The position numbers were made by a program, and so were the translations under genes. From Carex sylvatica (taxonomy: Eukaryota > Streptophyta > Magnoliopsida > Poales > Cyperaceae), in NCBI GenBank assembly GCA_964058845.1, contig CAXKVR010000008.1:372001-436000 (forward strand): 64,000 nt of DNA, written 5' to 3'. Below the pieces are notes generated by a model. The model saw only the letters and a program-made list of their open reading frames with translations. It was not told where the DNA came from and did no database searches. This document shows, in pieces, positions 1-12,309 of the stretch; position 1 is the stretch's first letter, and every line of letters starts with the position of its first letter.

Positions 1-479
1 AAAAGCCCAATAAAAAACGCATACATTCTTTCAAAGTTGTATTTTAAGTGTCGATATATAACAGCGATATTAACCCAATTTAAAAATATAATTTTGCGTA
101 CTAAATTCATCAAAGAAAAATAATCTATTGCTATTATTTGTATAATCCAATTAAAAATATCATACAGATCAGAACTTCAACGTCACTATAAATAAATGAT
201 TTTTCTATTTACATTAAGTCTATGATATCATCGACATAAAATTATAATTTAAGATCCATGCCACAAATTTTGATGTCTTATTGTCCTACAACCACCACAG
301 TTCTTGTTTCACCAATACATTAAGACCCAAATTACAAACAAGAAAACAACTAACCTTGCATTCTAAAATAATGCATTTTTAGAATAACTCAAAACTTTTA
401 CGATCTTTCACAGGAATGCATTTTTACAGAAGTTAGAATAACTCAGAATTTCAAATCTTAAATCGTTGATAATTTTCTT
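1..479. other. AT-rich intergenic stretch
   Basis: I see no coding frame, RNA gene or recognisable repeat here. It is AT-rich non-coding DNA up to the left arm of the adjoining foldback element. Confidence 0.5.
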
Positions 480-1650
480 TTTTTTGCCTATTGATCGTAT
501 TCACGATTTTTTTTATAACCCATAATTAGAAATTTTATTTTTACCAAACCAACATGATTACTTTTTTTTTTTACAAAAATCATAAGGGCCGAAATGATAT
601 TTCGGTCCCGTATTTTTTTTGGGACCGAAATGCCAATTTGGTCCCCACTGATTTCACAGTTTTTCCAACACGCGGCCACAAAAAATCTCAAAACCCCTGG
701 AACGAATTGGCAATTCGGTTCCTTGCGGTTTTGGGATTTTCCTTGGCAGTGTGTTGAAAAAATTGTGACCGAATTTAGTTTTTATAGTATAAATGACTTT
801 TATAGTGTAATTGTAGTAATTGTAGAATTATTTAGTTTATGTAGTATAAATCAATTGTTGAATAATTTAATTATTTAGTGTAATTTAGGTTTTTGTAGTG
901 TAATTATTAATTGTAGAATTATTTAGTTTGCATGTAGAGTAATTTAACTTTTTGCATGTAGTATAAATCAATTGTTGAATGATTTTTTTTTTTAGTGTAA
1001 TTTAAGTTTATGTAGTGTAATTATTAATTGTAGAATTTTTTAGTTTGCATGTAGAGTAATTTAGCTTTTTGCATGTAGTATAAATCAATTGTTGAATGAT
1101 TTATTTTTTTATTGTAATTTAAGTTTATGTAGTGTAGAATTATTTAGTTTGAAAGTAATTTAACTCTTTGCATATAGTATTAATCAATTGTTGAATGATT
1201 TAATATTTTTAGTGTAATTTAGATTTTTATAGTGTAATTGTAGAATAATGTAGAGTAATAGAATGAATGTTAATATTTAATTGGGTTTGCATGCTATGCA
1301 TATCAATATTTAATTAGATTTGCATGTTAATATTTTTTTGGAGGGAAAAGAATGGTATTTTTATATATAAAAAAATACATGAGACTGAAATGCCAATTCG
1401 GTCCCAGCATAAAAAAATGGGACCAAAAGGACATCTCGGTCCCATGTATTACACCAATGGTCATACCGTTTTTCCAAAAAATATGTGAAATTAGTGGGGA
1501 CCGAATTGACATTTCGGTCCCAAGAAAAAAAAATGCGGGACCAAAATAGCATTTCAGTCCTTGTGGATTTTGTAAAAAAAAAAAGTAATAATGTTGATTT
1601 TGTAAAAATAATTTTTCTAATTATAGTTTATAAAAAGAATTCTACATTCA
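480..1650. mobile_element. Foldback/TIR DNA element, non-autonomous
   Basis: The left about 150 bp (roughly 500-655) and the right about 150 bp (roughly 1485-1640) are inverted copies of each other. Both carry ATAATTAGAAA, a long T/A run, then repeated GGGACCGAAATGCCAAT-type palindromes ending near CCCCACT(G/A)ATTTCAC. No transposase lies between them. Exact ends and a target-site duplication could not be fixed, so the superfamily (Mutator-like or CACTA-like) is open. Confidence 0.65.
780..1235. repeat. Tandem repeat, about 117-bp unit, inside the foldback element
   Basis: The motif CAATTGTTGAA recurs at 852, 969, 1086 and 1185 (steps of 117, 117 and 99 bp). It sits in a shared context of TAGTGTAATTTA, TTTAGTTTGCATGTAGAG and GCATGTAGTATAAAT. 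The array lies between the inverted arms and is very AT-rich. It is probably an internal satellite of the element. Confidence 0.7.
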
Positions 1651-1873
1651 CTGCAAATTTTTATTCCAAATTTTTTTCGTCGTGGAATATTTCTCGTGTT
1701 GTTTACTTGTTTTTCAGGTTAATACGATCCAACCTGATAACTTAAATTATTATTGATCTTAAATAATAACGTCAGATAGGTACAACTAATGCATAGAAAC
1801 ACGAGTCATTTAAACCTTTTTCATAAATAAAAGTCGTAGATATAACAGGAAGTTGAAATGGGTACAAAATCAC

Positions 1874-2030
1874 TCTCATAAGATTCTGGACCATTCAAAC
1901 GCACTGACCGCGTACCTATTTTAAAAAAATATATATATATTTTTGCTAAAAAAAATATAAAATTTAGTCTCCAAGAACATTTTAATACGAAGATCACGTT
2001 GAACTGTTTGAATTAATTGTATAAAATTAT
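1874..2030. mobile_element. Fragment of the shared-core MITE group
   Basis: AGATTCTGGACCATTC, a following ACCTATTT and the TCTCCAAGAACATTTTAATA segment match the right half of the complete MITE at 43162-43561. The terminal inverted repeat is missing, so this is a truncated or eroded copy. Confidence 0.5.
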
Positions 2031-2243
2031 AAACATATTAAAGAATGTGAACCGTAATTAAAACATGAAAATGAAACATTTTAATCATACTCTACAAATA
2101 AATATACATTTTTTAATACTTACATGTATCCCCGTAGTCATAAAGTCTGCTCCACCTCTGCTAGGATGAATAATGTTTTGATTATTACTTCATAACAGGC
2201 GATTAAAATAATCATCCAAGGAAAGATGTGAAGTTAAAAAGTG

Positions 2244-2247
2244 AAAA

Positions 2248-2306
<59 letters not shown>

Positions 2307-2309
2307 ATA
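2244..2309. repeat. (AAAT)n microsatellite
   Basis: About 16 uninterrupted tetranucleotide units. They produce long open frames on the minus strand that are not genes. Confidence 0.95.
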
Positions 2310-4463
2310 GGGGGCAGGGGTGGATTTGGTGAATTGCGAGTGGTGAGTGCCACCTGGCAAGGTTTGAAGAACATCTTGGACCATTTTCTGGTTTTGAGGC
2401 TTTGGTGGTCGAATCTGTGGGCCCATAGCCCAGTACCACTACCAGTTTACTACAGAAATAAGGTCCCTTTCTTTGTTTCTTTGTTTCTTTGTTTCTTCGT
2501 ACCGTTTCGTTTTCGTACCAGTCTTTTTCCTTGCTGGTAGTGATAGGATACATGTAATGTAAGTGTAACTAAGACAACTAGAGGTGGGTAGTATTTAGAT
2601 CTGGACCAAGTTCATGCCCCTATCTATCCCATGTAACTAATAATTTTGACTTTAGATCTGGACCGTCCGATCAGAATCCTGTCAAGAAAATTATATACCA
2701 GGTCAACAAGTTCTTGGTCTTTTCGTTGACTGCAGTTATATTAATTTGAGTATGTTTAGAACAAGAATAGAGCTAATCACAAGTTTAAACTTGAGATTAG
2801 AACAAGTACCTTCTAAAACATGTCTTTCATGGCCCAATTTTAGATGCAGATAAAAATAGGTATCTCGTATCTATCTCAAGTTTATAATCAATCATTCATT
2901 CATCTTCATTCTTCACCTTTTTTGTCTGCTTCTTTTCGTAGACGGGATAACACAAAATAATCAATTGCAAGCCTCTATTGGAGGCCCAGTTAATTATTAT
3001 TGATTTTCTTGATTGATATAATCAATTGAGAGTGTGTTTACGAGATCAAATTAAAATGCTCACCTACTGCACGAAGCAGAATGAATCGAAAGTTTTGAAA
3101 TACTTCTCAACCCTCAGCCACTCAATTCAGCATTATGAATTTATGATAATGCCGGTTTCTGTTTTGACTTTTGAGATCTTATGAAACTTGGAGGGTTTAA
3201 GGGTAAAACTGTATATTTAGTTTTTATTAATATTAAATTATATTCTTTATGTTGTTAAATTAAGGAATAGGGATATTAATAATATAAATAAATTTAGATA
3301 GGAAAACAACTAATTTTAGAATTTTTATGGAAAAATATCTAAATTAACAAGTTGTCATAGATATATATCTAAATTTCTCCTCTCCAAATAAGTTATTTTC
3401 TAATTACAAATACTTGATTTTCTCCTCCCCAATGCTATGGAAAAGGCAGCTGGTTGTACTTGGGTGGCATTTATTTGATTTTTTTTTTTTTGCTAGTCAA
3501 CTACATGTGAATCTGGATAGGAAGGAAATGGGGTTTTTATCTTATGAACCAACAACCAATTTAGTTATGTTGAATTCAAAAAATAAGAGAATGAAAGCAC
3601 ACTAAGAGTGCCATTCTGATTATTCGAAGAATTACTAGTTTTATGAGATTATTAGGGATCTCAATATTTTTAGATTTTGTGCTTGTTGCTACACAGTTCA
3701 AAGGTTGCAAGTATAGTGGTTGAAATTACATCTTTAAATCACTGTCAGAATGATTCAGTTTTTGATCAAGTATTTCTCTTTAGCAGAATTATTATTAATT
3801 TTACACAGTTGGTTATTCAAGTTCTAATCAATGATGCAACCTTCGGTTCTTTTTGCTATTATGATGATCAAGTCTTGCACCTCCATGTGCTGGTCAATAC
3901 TTGTAAGGTCAATTTTAAACATTCAATTGAGACAGTTTAATTCCATTTCTTAGGAGTATTGGTTTGCTGTGGGCATAAGTTAGACTGGTGTCATTCGTAA
4001 TTTTTAAGAGGCATCGACCCTGGTACAAGTCCTATTGTACCAATTCTAGAGGCATCACCTTTTTAGTATGATACTAGGAGTTATTTTTTTAAAGCCTCAA
4101 CTATGCCCTGATTTGTCAAGTGAACAAAAATAAACAAAAACAAACAAAAACAGTCCCAATTAACTACTAGAATCTGATTCTTAATGTTGAAGTTTGTTTG
4201 ATATAGAATACAGGCTGGTTAATTTGTATATGAGGACTGATTAGGAAAAAATAATTTAGTAAATAAGGGTCCCTACACAGCCTTTTTGCTACATTTAGCA
4301 TATTTATTGTTTTCATGCTTTTAGTCGTTTGATGCTTCTTGATTCTTTCAATCACTTTGTTAAAATCCCTAGCAAGAAAAGATGACCAAGAAGCCCTTCT
4401 AGCAGAGTCCAACTTGAACTTTACTGCCCTTTACTAACCCCTTGTAACATAAAAGGGCATAAC
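2310..4463. other. Intergenic DNA without recognised gene
   Basis: Short open frames near 3414-3605 and 3677-3940 show no family motif and no convincing splice structure. A TTTGTTTCTTTG repeat lies near 2470-2500. The part next to 4463 is probably the 3' untranslated region of the adjacent minus-strand LINE. Confidence 0.4.
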
Positions 4464-6858
4464 TTAACAGTACTTAGTGTGGTACTTATTGTACTGACCT
4501 GTAAACGCCTGCCTTGTTTGTCTTGCCCAATTGGCCAGCCTGTGGGCTTCCTGTATTGCTTCCCTTGGTACCTGCTGTACCAGTACCATGTTTTGTACCT
4601 GTTGTAGTTGCCTTGCGCATTGAGCCACCACCTCTGCTGCCTTCCAGTGTAGCAAATCGTCTAGCCTGTTTTGTTGTACCGCTACTACCAAATTTTTGCA
4701 GTCTCCATAACACACACACCTGTTATCTCCCCTTTGCTCATATTCATCTGTTATGTAATTCAGTGCCCAAGATAAGGCCTGTGCCTCTGATTTGATTGGA
4801 TGATTTGCCCTAAATGCCCCTGTATGTATCTGTTCTAATTCTCCTTTCGTACTATATATTACCACTCCCATTCCAGCATTCTAACTTTTTTCCCATGAGC
4901 CGTCATACACTATAATGAAACTGTTTTCCGAAACCTTAATACTTATTGATATTCTGTACTTGTTACCAGCAGGGGCAAATTTTGTTATCATTTCCATTGC
5001 TTTAGCTTTCTTTAGGACTTCTATTGGTGAGCTTTTCTTCCCTTGAAATATTTTCTCGTTTCGGGATTTCCAAAGGCACCATAGCAAATTAGCAAAGAGT
5101 GCCAATTGGTCTTTCCCTAGTGCCTGTGTTATCTCTCTAAGTGTGTTTGAGAATTGTAGTGGCAGTGCTTCCACTTTCAGGTTGATAGTAGACGCAAACT
5201 AGACTGCACGGGCGATGGGGCAGAAGAATAACAAGTGCATGACATACTCGTTTTCCATTTGGCATCTGGGGCATTTTGGTATGATTGAGGCAATTCTTAT
5301 ATGAAGTGCTTGCATGGTGGGGAGGCCATTGTGCAGAGCTCTCCAAATGAATGTTTTAACTTTAGGTATCACCCCTTTTCAGTCCCAAATTTGTTTCCAC
5401 ATATGCTTTTGGGCTGCACTATAGTCTGGTATCTCCATTCTTTGTTGACTGAGTACTAAGTAGCCTTCCTTTGTAGAATACTTTCCTTTCATGCTAAGTT
5501 TCCAAATTAGCCTGTCAGGTAGTATTGTTTCTTGATTCGATTTTTTCGCTCCCTGTGTGATATATTGCAGTGCCCCTGGCCCCATGAGTTCTCTTATTTC
5601 TTCTTCATTCCAAGTGCCATTTATTTGGATGAAGAATGATTGGACTGTTGCGTCTCTCTGTATGTTGGTACGAACCCTTTGGGATGTCCATTCCTCGTAC
5701 CAAGGTTGGTTTAATGCTCTAATAGACTCTCCATTCCCCACCTGCCACCCAATTTCACCAGCAAAGAAACCTTTCACTTTTTGTACTGCTCTCCATAGTG
5801 TACTCACTCTTGTAGTTCTTTTTGTTCCCCAAAGATCTCCCCTTGTACAATATTTTTCTCTTACCACTGCTACCCATAGTCGGTCATTGTTGGATGCTAA
5901 CTGCCAAACCATTTTCAGTATTAGCCCTTCATTGAACATTTTTACATCCTGTACTCCCAAACCTCCTTCCTCTCCCGGCATACAGATTTTTGACCATGCT
6001 ATCATTGACATAAATATGTGTTTATCTAATTTGCCCCAATTTTTTTTTCGAATTAGGGCTGTTATGTCATTTACTATTTTTGTTGGTAGCAGCATAATCG
6101 CCATGTAATATACAGGGATGGAGAGTATTACTGATTTGAGGAGTGCTATCCTTCCTGCATGTGACAGTAACGAGATTTTCCATCCTGCTAATCTTGAGGC
6201 AAACTTTTCGAACAACAAATCATGTGTCAGATTCTGTTGAGTATCCTTCTGTGATATTATTATGCCTAGGTACTTCTCATTGTCTTCTGCTTGTCGGGCG
6301 CCCAATTCCCCAAGGATTCATTGTTTGCTGTCCTCATTATAGCATGCACTAAACCAGATTTTTGATTTTATAGGATTAATAGACAGACCTGATGCCTTTG
6401 CAACTTCTCCCATGATTATCTTAAATTCTGCAATCTCACTTTCTGTTGCCTTCCCCATTATCATTAAGTCGCCAGCATACATAAGGCTAGTTAGGATCGG
6501 TGCTGTTTTGGCAATTTTCAATCCAGCTAAGCGACGAGTTTGCACGGCCAGTTGGATATGCTTGGTTAGAAATTCCATTGATAGAATGAACAAATACGGT
6601 GATAAGGGGCTGCCTTGTCGAAGGCCCCTTGTTGGTGATATAAAATCGTCTCCCTGTCCATTTATTTGAATTGTAATCTTACTCGAAACCATAGCTGTCA
6701 TGATAATTGTGAAAAGTTTTTCGGGGACCTGAATTGCCCTCATTGCTGCCTTGACAAAGTCCCAACAAACTGTGTCGAACGCTTTGTTAATGTCAGCTTT
6801 AAGGAGAAAGGCTTCCTCTTTGTACGAAGGCTTGTAGTGTATTAGCCTTTGGGCATGT
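4464..6858 (-). pseudogene. LINE (non-LTR retrotransposon) ORF2 remnant: RT, zinc-binding and RNase H
   Basis: This is the downstream part of a plant L1-type ORF2 read on the minus strand. In order: RT motif A (KADINKAFDTVCWDF, about 6810-6770), the GLRQGSPLSPYLF motif (about 6635-6595), a catalytic YxDD-like box altered to YAGD (about 6480), and a thumb/connection region (KYLGI to WGKLDK). These are followed by the zf-RVT domain (TFIWRALHNGLP, CPRC with downstream H and FFC) and a plant RNase H domain (YDGSW, KSEAQAL, YGDCKN, AHRLANWAR). The frame never shifts over about 2.4 kb but is broken by four in-frame stops at 6318-6320, 5379-5381, 5199-5201 and 4881-4883. The 5' part (endonuclease, ORF1) is absent, as is usual for 5'-truncated LINEs. 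It is a dead copy because of both the stops and the lost RT aspartate. Confidence 0.93.
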
Positions 6859-9036
6859 CAGATTCGCAGACGGGGTGTTGCCAATTTTTTTTCTTTTTTT
6901 TACCCGCAATGATTAATTTTTTATTTATAAAATTTCATAAATTTTTCTTGGCAACGTAAAAATAGAAGAATCATGTAAATAAGTTCTTATAAATCTAATG
7001 AGCTATATAAATAAAGTTACAATGGATTTGGTACGTTTGATATGAATCGGACGTATGGGATCATATCGTGTCATCACACTATGACAATAAATTGAGATTG
7101 ATACCAAAATATTGTTTTTGTTGTTAATTACAAGACTAGTTCTAGTCGGCTATAAGTATGTTTTATGCCAAACCTTTTGAAGTTAGACATTTCGAAAATT
7201 AGTGCTGTGGCTCAATTTACCTATTTGGATCTTATCTACCTTGAAGGTATATTAGGACAGTTGAAGTAGTCACAGGCCATTATGTTGGGCCATGGCCCAT
7301 TTTTCTAGCCGATTAAAAATTATCTTAGATGTGCAATATTTCATGGGCCGTGATGTTCTAAAAAATTACCGAACAGAATCGGCTCATGTAAAAAGGTACC
7401 TCTAAAAGTATCATCAATCGATCAGTTTCTAATGTTATCAAGTTATATATCTAATATACACCTCAGTTTATCACGAGATGAACCTTTTCCTTATTTTTTT
7501 TCATGATATTACATGAGATGAAACCTTTTGGAGAGCATATATTCAAATTATTATTGTACTAATTATCATGTTCTCAGTCTCAGACCAGAAGTTCAGCATT
7601 AAGCCCACAACCGTTAGATGCATGCTTTCTGTTAATACAACTTATCTTTTATGCTAGCTGAAGGAATATTTATCTTTTAGTATGTTTTCTTTTGTAATAT
7701 ATTCAAATATAAAAAAAAAAAATATGTATCCTAATAAGGAAGATAGATCAGCAGCAAAGGGCATGCCCTAGCCGCTATAATCTCTGATATAAGAGGAGGG
7801 TGTTCTCTCATATAAAAGCATGTACTCAGATTTTTATCATTGAAATAAAATAAGAATGAGAAGAGAGTTTCACGAGAGTCGCACATGTACTATTTACTTT
7901 ATTCTCATAAATTGTCACTTTCAAACCTCAATAAATATTTCAAACCTCAATAGAATAAAGTACTTATTCTGTTTTTCAGCTTCAAAATCCTATTTTGGTT
8001 TAATTGAATCCACGCAACACTACCTTGTTGCAAAGGAACATGAATTTTTTTGCATTTTTATTGCAAAATTTTAAATATAAATTATTAATCTATATTTTTT
8101 TCATGAAAGATGCATCCACAATAATATCATAAAATTTGAATTTCACTTTATATATACTTGAAGTTGCGCCTTGATCCCTACATTTTTCTGGAACCTTTTA
8201 AGGTGGTGTTTCGAACGGAACATTCTACTTAATTCTTTACGGAATTTGGAGCGTCGGATTGGAAATGCAATGGCAAAAAGCTCATGCTGTCTCTTTTTGA
8301 CAGTTTTGTTATTCTGGTATTAGACTTTCCGATATTCCAGTTCGCAAACAATCAAATCTAAAGTTGTTCTAAATTATAAATTCTCAATTCTCAAACCTCA
8401 ATTTTTATCGTTGTTTGAAGGAGTGGGCCCCCAAAGAGACATATCTAGTGGAGAGTCTATGGACTCAACTCTCCTTTACACATCCTCCATGCTCTTATCC
8501 TCTGCCTGTTGCTTGCAAATGGAATGCATGCTACCGTTGCATTTTTTTATTTATCTTATTCTTATTGTAGGTATCTGCAAAAAAAGACCTTCAATTTCGA
8601 CATTTGCAAACTCTCGTTCACAATTTTTTAAAATAATAAGTAATACTGACAATTTTTTTTAGAGCCAAACTTTCAAACTTAGAGGTCAATTTTATAGGAT
8701 CATAATATTTTACTATAAATTATATAAAAAATCACTAAATTTTTTAGAAATAAGTGGTCCCCATTCCTTATACTTAACTTCGCCTCAAATTTTTTATGAC
8801 AACATATCGAACGGTGATCAATATAACAGTGCATACATTTCTTTTTTTGTATTTTAAATATGATGGGTAACAATCTGGTATAATTTTAAAATAGACTAGT
8901 TATCCATCAAACAATTTAGTTTTAATAGCATTGGATGACCAAACCATTCTACAATTGTACTAAATTTGATACACAACATATCTAAATTTTAAAAAAATAT
9001 ATTGTAATAATTATTTTTTGGTAGCTATTTTTTTAT
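6859..9036. other. Intergenic DNA
   Basis: AT-rich and without gene structure. Small frames at 7856-8074 and 8411-8662 lack recognisable motifs or splice support. I see no long repeat in this interval. Confidence 0.4.
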
Positions 9037-9773
9037 GGGAAAATTGGTTCCATGCCACTTCAAAATGGTGAATTTAGAAAAATGCCAACACAAAATTTTC
9101 CTTTTGCTAAATGCCACTCCAAATCTCATTTATTAAGAAAAATGCCACTCTTAACAAATTATTATACATTTGTAATAAAAAATAAACAAAATATATTGTA
9201 TTTTGAGTAGTATTTTCGTATATTCCAAAAATACCCTTCACTCTTTCACCCTTTTATTTTTTATATAATAATTGAAGCAGCTCATCTCTGATTTCTCCAA
9301 TCTACGATTATATGAAAATAATTGAAGCAGCTCATCATCCTTTCACCCGTCTCCTTTCTTCCGTCTCCTCTCTTCCGTCGAGCCTCTCCTCTCTACAGCA
9401 ACTAATACATTGTATTTTTTCTTTGAGACCTTGGTGACATGGCGGAGTCCATCCCAGTCGTCTCTGTGGATAGGTTGCTCAAATAGGACAGGTGTCACCC
9501 CCATTTCTGTTAGAGAACTAACCATGAAGTTTATCAAGAACTTCAATTGCTTGATCGGCACTATACCCCTCATTTGCATCTAATATAAACAAGCAGTTGA
9601 GATGAACAGATTGAATGGATCAAAGTTATTTCGGTAACTTCAGTTATTATGTAAACTGTTAATTTAAAATTATACATTAATATGATATTTGTGGCATTTT
9701 TCTTAATAAATGAGATTTGGGATGGTATTTTTTTAAATTCAGCATTTTAGAATGGCATGGAATCAATTTTCCC
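9037..9773. mobile_element. TIR element with 8-bp target duplication (hAT-like), carrying a gene fragment
   Basis: Left end GGGAAAATTGGTTCCATGCC and right end GGCATGGAATCAATTTTCCC form inverted arms of about 90 bp with shared AATGCCA and AATCTCATTTATTAAGAA blocks. The insertion is bordered by TTTTTTAT at 9029-9036 and 9774-9781, an 8-bp duplication typical of hAT elements, although the T-run makes it a weak witness. There is no transposase. The interior holds the epimerase fragment described separately and a small internal duplication of AATTGAAGCAGCTCATC at about 9271 and 9319. The layout is that of a Pack-type element. Confidence 0.8.
9390..9583 (-). pseudogene. Captured fragment of an L-Ala-D/L-amino-acid epimerase-like gene
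   Basis: Read on the minus strand, the sequence gives LDANEGYSADQAIEVLDKL, then a 16-nt stretch flanked by GT and AG, then EMGVTPVLFEQPIHRDDW and DGLRHVTKV. This resembles the barrel region of plant dipeptide epimerases of the enolase/mandelate-racemase superfamily (VLDANEGY and LFEQPVHRDDW are characteristic). The pattern fits two exon pieces with the intron almost deleted. Only about 60 codons are present and they lie wholly inside the TIR element, so this is a transduplicated gene piece and not a functional gene. The family assignment is from memory of the motifs. Confidence 0.75.
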
Positions 9774-10756
9774 TTTTTTATTGTTAGAGTTGTCAAATGA
9801 ATATGGTTGTGTGTATATTTTATTTTTTATTTTTATAAAAACAGTTGTCAAATTTTAGTTGCTATGAAGAAACATAATATTTTATTTTTGTTGTTATACT
9901 GTGATATATTGAAGTATTATTATATAAATAAGGGAGATCTTAAAATATCCATGGATACATTATTAACAATTAATAATCGTAATTAAAATATAATTTAGTT
10001 TATTTCCGGTAATAAATGGCCATGGTCCATAACTTAAATAATGAGAAGGCAAGGTTACATTGAAAAATTCTTCATAGATAAGATTCATTTTAATTACTTT
10101 TTTTGAGTGTTTTCTCTTCTTATATCTATAATTTTCTATATCAATTTGGACCTGGATGAGCGTGTAACCTTTATATCCCTTGAGCACTTTTTAAGTGCAC
10201 TAAGGTTACGTTGCATGTATATACAATTAAGAACGGATCTTTGCATGTGTGGTCGATATTATTCTTTTGCACCTGCACCGGACATTTCATTTGCCTTTAA
10301 AGCCTTCGTCATTAAGCAATAAATTTGAATTTACAATTATACACGACATTAAAATTAAGCTATCTAAATAAAATTAAATTTTTTTTTTTTCAAGCCTTAA
10401 TTGTAATTCTGGCCAAAGATTTATTAGTTAGTCCAGAAACGTTAAATTCTGATTTACTATTTAATTCACACGTGGCAGAGCAGTATTGTAGGTGCAACCT
10501 TTTAAATGGACAAAGAGGACTTTTCTATTAGATAAACAGATTAACATGGCAAAAGGTTTTATGCTGACAAAGAACCATCACGGACAAATCTTTTTGTACT
10601 ATTTTCTTGGCTAGTATATAATAGATTTTTAATGATTAATATAGGCAACTTTTTTATACACTATACCTTCTTTTGCAGCAAGTTATTTGATCTATCTAGG
10701 CATCAGCCGACATTTTTATTAATATCCAACTTAAAATATATTTTATCACATTTATC
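9774..10756. other. Intergenic DNA
   Basis: AT-rich. Small frames at 9963-10187 and 10107-10322 overlap on opposite strands and show no motif. No gene is called. Confidence 0.4.
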
Positions 10757-12262
10757 ATGTAGTTTGAGAGAATTTAGAATTTTTGAATTATAAATGAAAT
10801 CACAATTCATTGAAAACATCGACAAAAGTACAAAATACTTTATAACTACATTTTAGAAAATTTGCATACGTAATTCTTGATATTTCTCTTTGAATTTAAA
10901 AAAAAATACCATGTAAAGGACATATATTGAACAATCATAGATAATTTCAATGATATTTGAATAATAAATGAAATCGTAATCCATTAAAAAATAAGCAAAC
11001 ACACACAATAAATAGTAAATACATTTTAAAATAATTATATGGGTAATTCTTGAATAATCTCTTAGGCTTTGAAAAAAAATAATACCGGTCGTTGTATGTC
11101 TACCGTTGATAGAAAACTTAAACTGAATTTTGAGGCACTAAACGACGTTTTTTTTTTTGCAATTCTGATTATGTCGTGTGCCCGGGAATGCTCTCCCGGG
11201 CGAAACTCCCATCCATCTCATCCCCCTTTCCGAATTAGGGTTATACGCACATATTCAATTTTTCTAGCCAAAATAATGGATGTTTAAAGTAATAAAAAAA
11301 AAAAAAAAATGATGCTTCCATTCAAAACCACTGATAACGCACCGATGCTTTATGCATGGCTTAATGACGGCAGAAGTGCATCGATGTTTCATTGTCAAAA
11401 CATTGATGACGCACCCATGCTCTCTAAACGACCATATAACTTTATTATTGCTAAAACATCGATGACGTCAAAATATTGATGACGCACCCATGCTTTCTAA
11501 ACGACCATATAACTTTATTATTGCTAAAACATCGATGACGTCAAAACATTGATGACGCGCCCATGCTCTCCAAATGACCATAACTTTAAAATGCATATAT
11601 GTGTATGTTTACTTTTTATTTTTTATGGATTACAGTTTCATTTATTATTCAAAGATCATTGAAACTATCTATGATTGTTCAATATATGTCCTTTACACGG
11701 TAATTATTTAAAAAAAATAATAATTCAAAACCGTATCCTCTTAGATTTCACAATCTTGTTCTAAACTTTTTTGTTGATGTTTTTCATGAATCATGACTAT
11801 ATTTATGATTCAAAAATCATCGAAAGCATGAATTATAGTTATATTTATGATTCAAAAATCATTGAAAGCACCTTGTTTGGCATAAAAAAAATAGTTATAT
11901 TTATGATTTCAGAATCATGTTCTTAAAAAAAAAAATCTCAAATCACACACTCCTTTATTCGTACCAGTTCAGTACCAGTACTAGATATTTATGATTCAAA
12001 AATTATCGAAACCATACATCTTTTTTAATGAATTACGGTTTCATTTATTATTCAAAGATCATTGAAATTATCTATAATTGTTCAATATATGTCCTTTATA
12101 CGGTAATTATTTTTTTTAAATTCAAAGAGATATATCAAGAATTACGTATGCAAATCTTCTAAAATGTAGTTATAAAGTATTTTGTATTTTTGTCGATGTT
12201 TTCAATGAATTATAGTTTCATTTATGATTCAAAAATTCAAAACTCTTTCAAACTATATTATT
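10757..12262. mobile_element. Large foldback element with about 245-bp inverted arms
   Basis: The left arm (about 10761-11000) begins TAGTTTGAGAGAATTTAGAA. The right arm (about 12010-12262) ends TTTCAAACTA and is its inverted copy. The shared inner blocks include AATTACGTATGCAAAT and ATTGTTCAATATATGTCC. A third partial arm copy lies at about 11620-11710, and shorter echoes (ATTTATGATTCAAAAATCAT) repeat at 11800-11870. No transposase and no clear target duplication were seen. Confidence 0.7.
11388..11575. repeat. 73-bp tandem repeat, about 2.5 copies
   Basis: ATTGATGACGC recurs at 11402, 11475 and 11548 (exact 73-bp steps), with ACCATATAACTTTATTATTG between. It lies in the centre of the large foldback element and is marked by GATGACG motifs. 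Confidence 0.85.
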
Positions 12263-12286
12263 TCATAATCTTAAAAAAAAAAATCT

Positions 12287-12309
12287 CCAAATCGCCAATG
12301 GCGATTTGG
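12287..12309. other. Perfect short hairpin
   Basis: CCAAATCGCCA, one A, then TGGCGATTTGG gives an 11-bp perfect stem with a 1-nt spacer. It lies just outside the foldback element after an A-run. No T-run follows and no function is claimed. Confidence 0.8.

Noticed and set aside
2190..2553. Overlapping minus-strand open frames with FIYLFIYL repeats
   Set aside because: They are translations of the (AAAT)n microsatellite, with no start context or domain.
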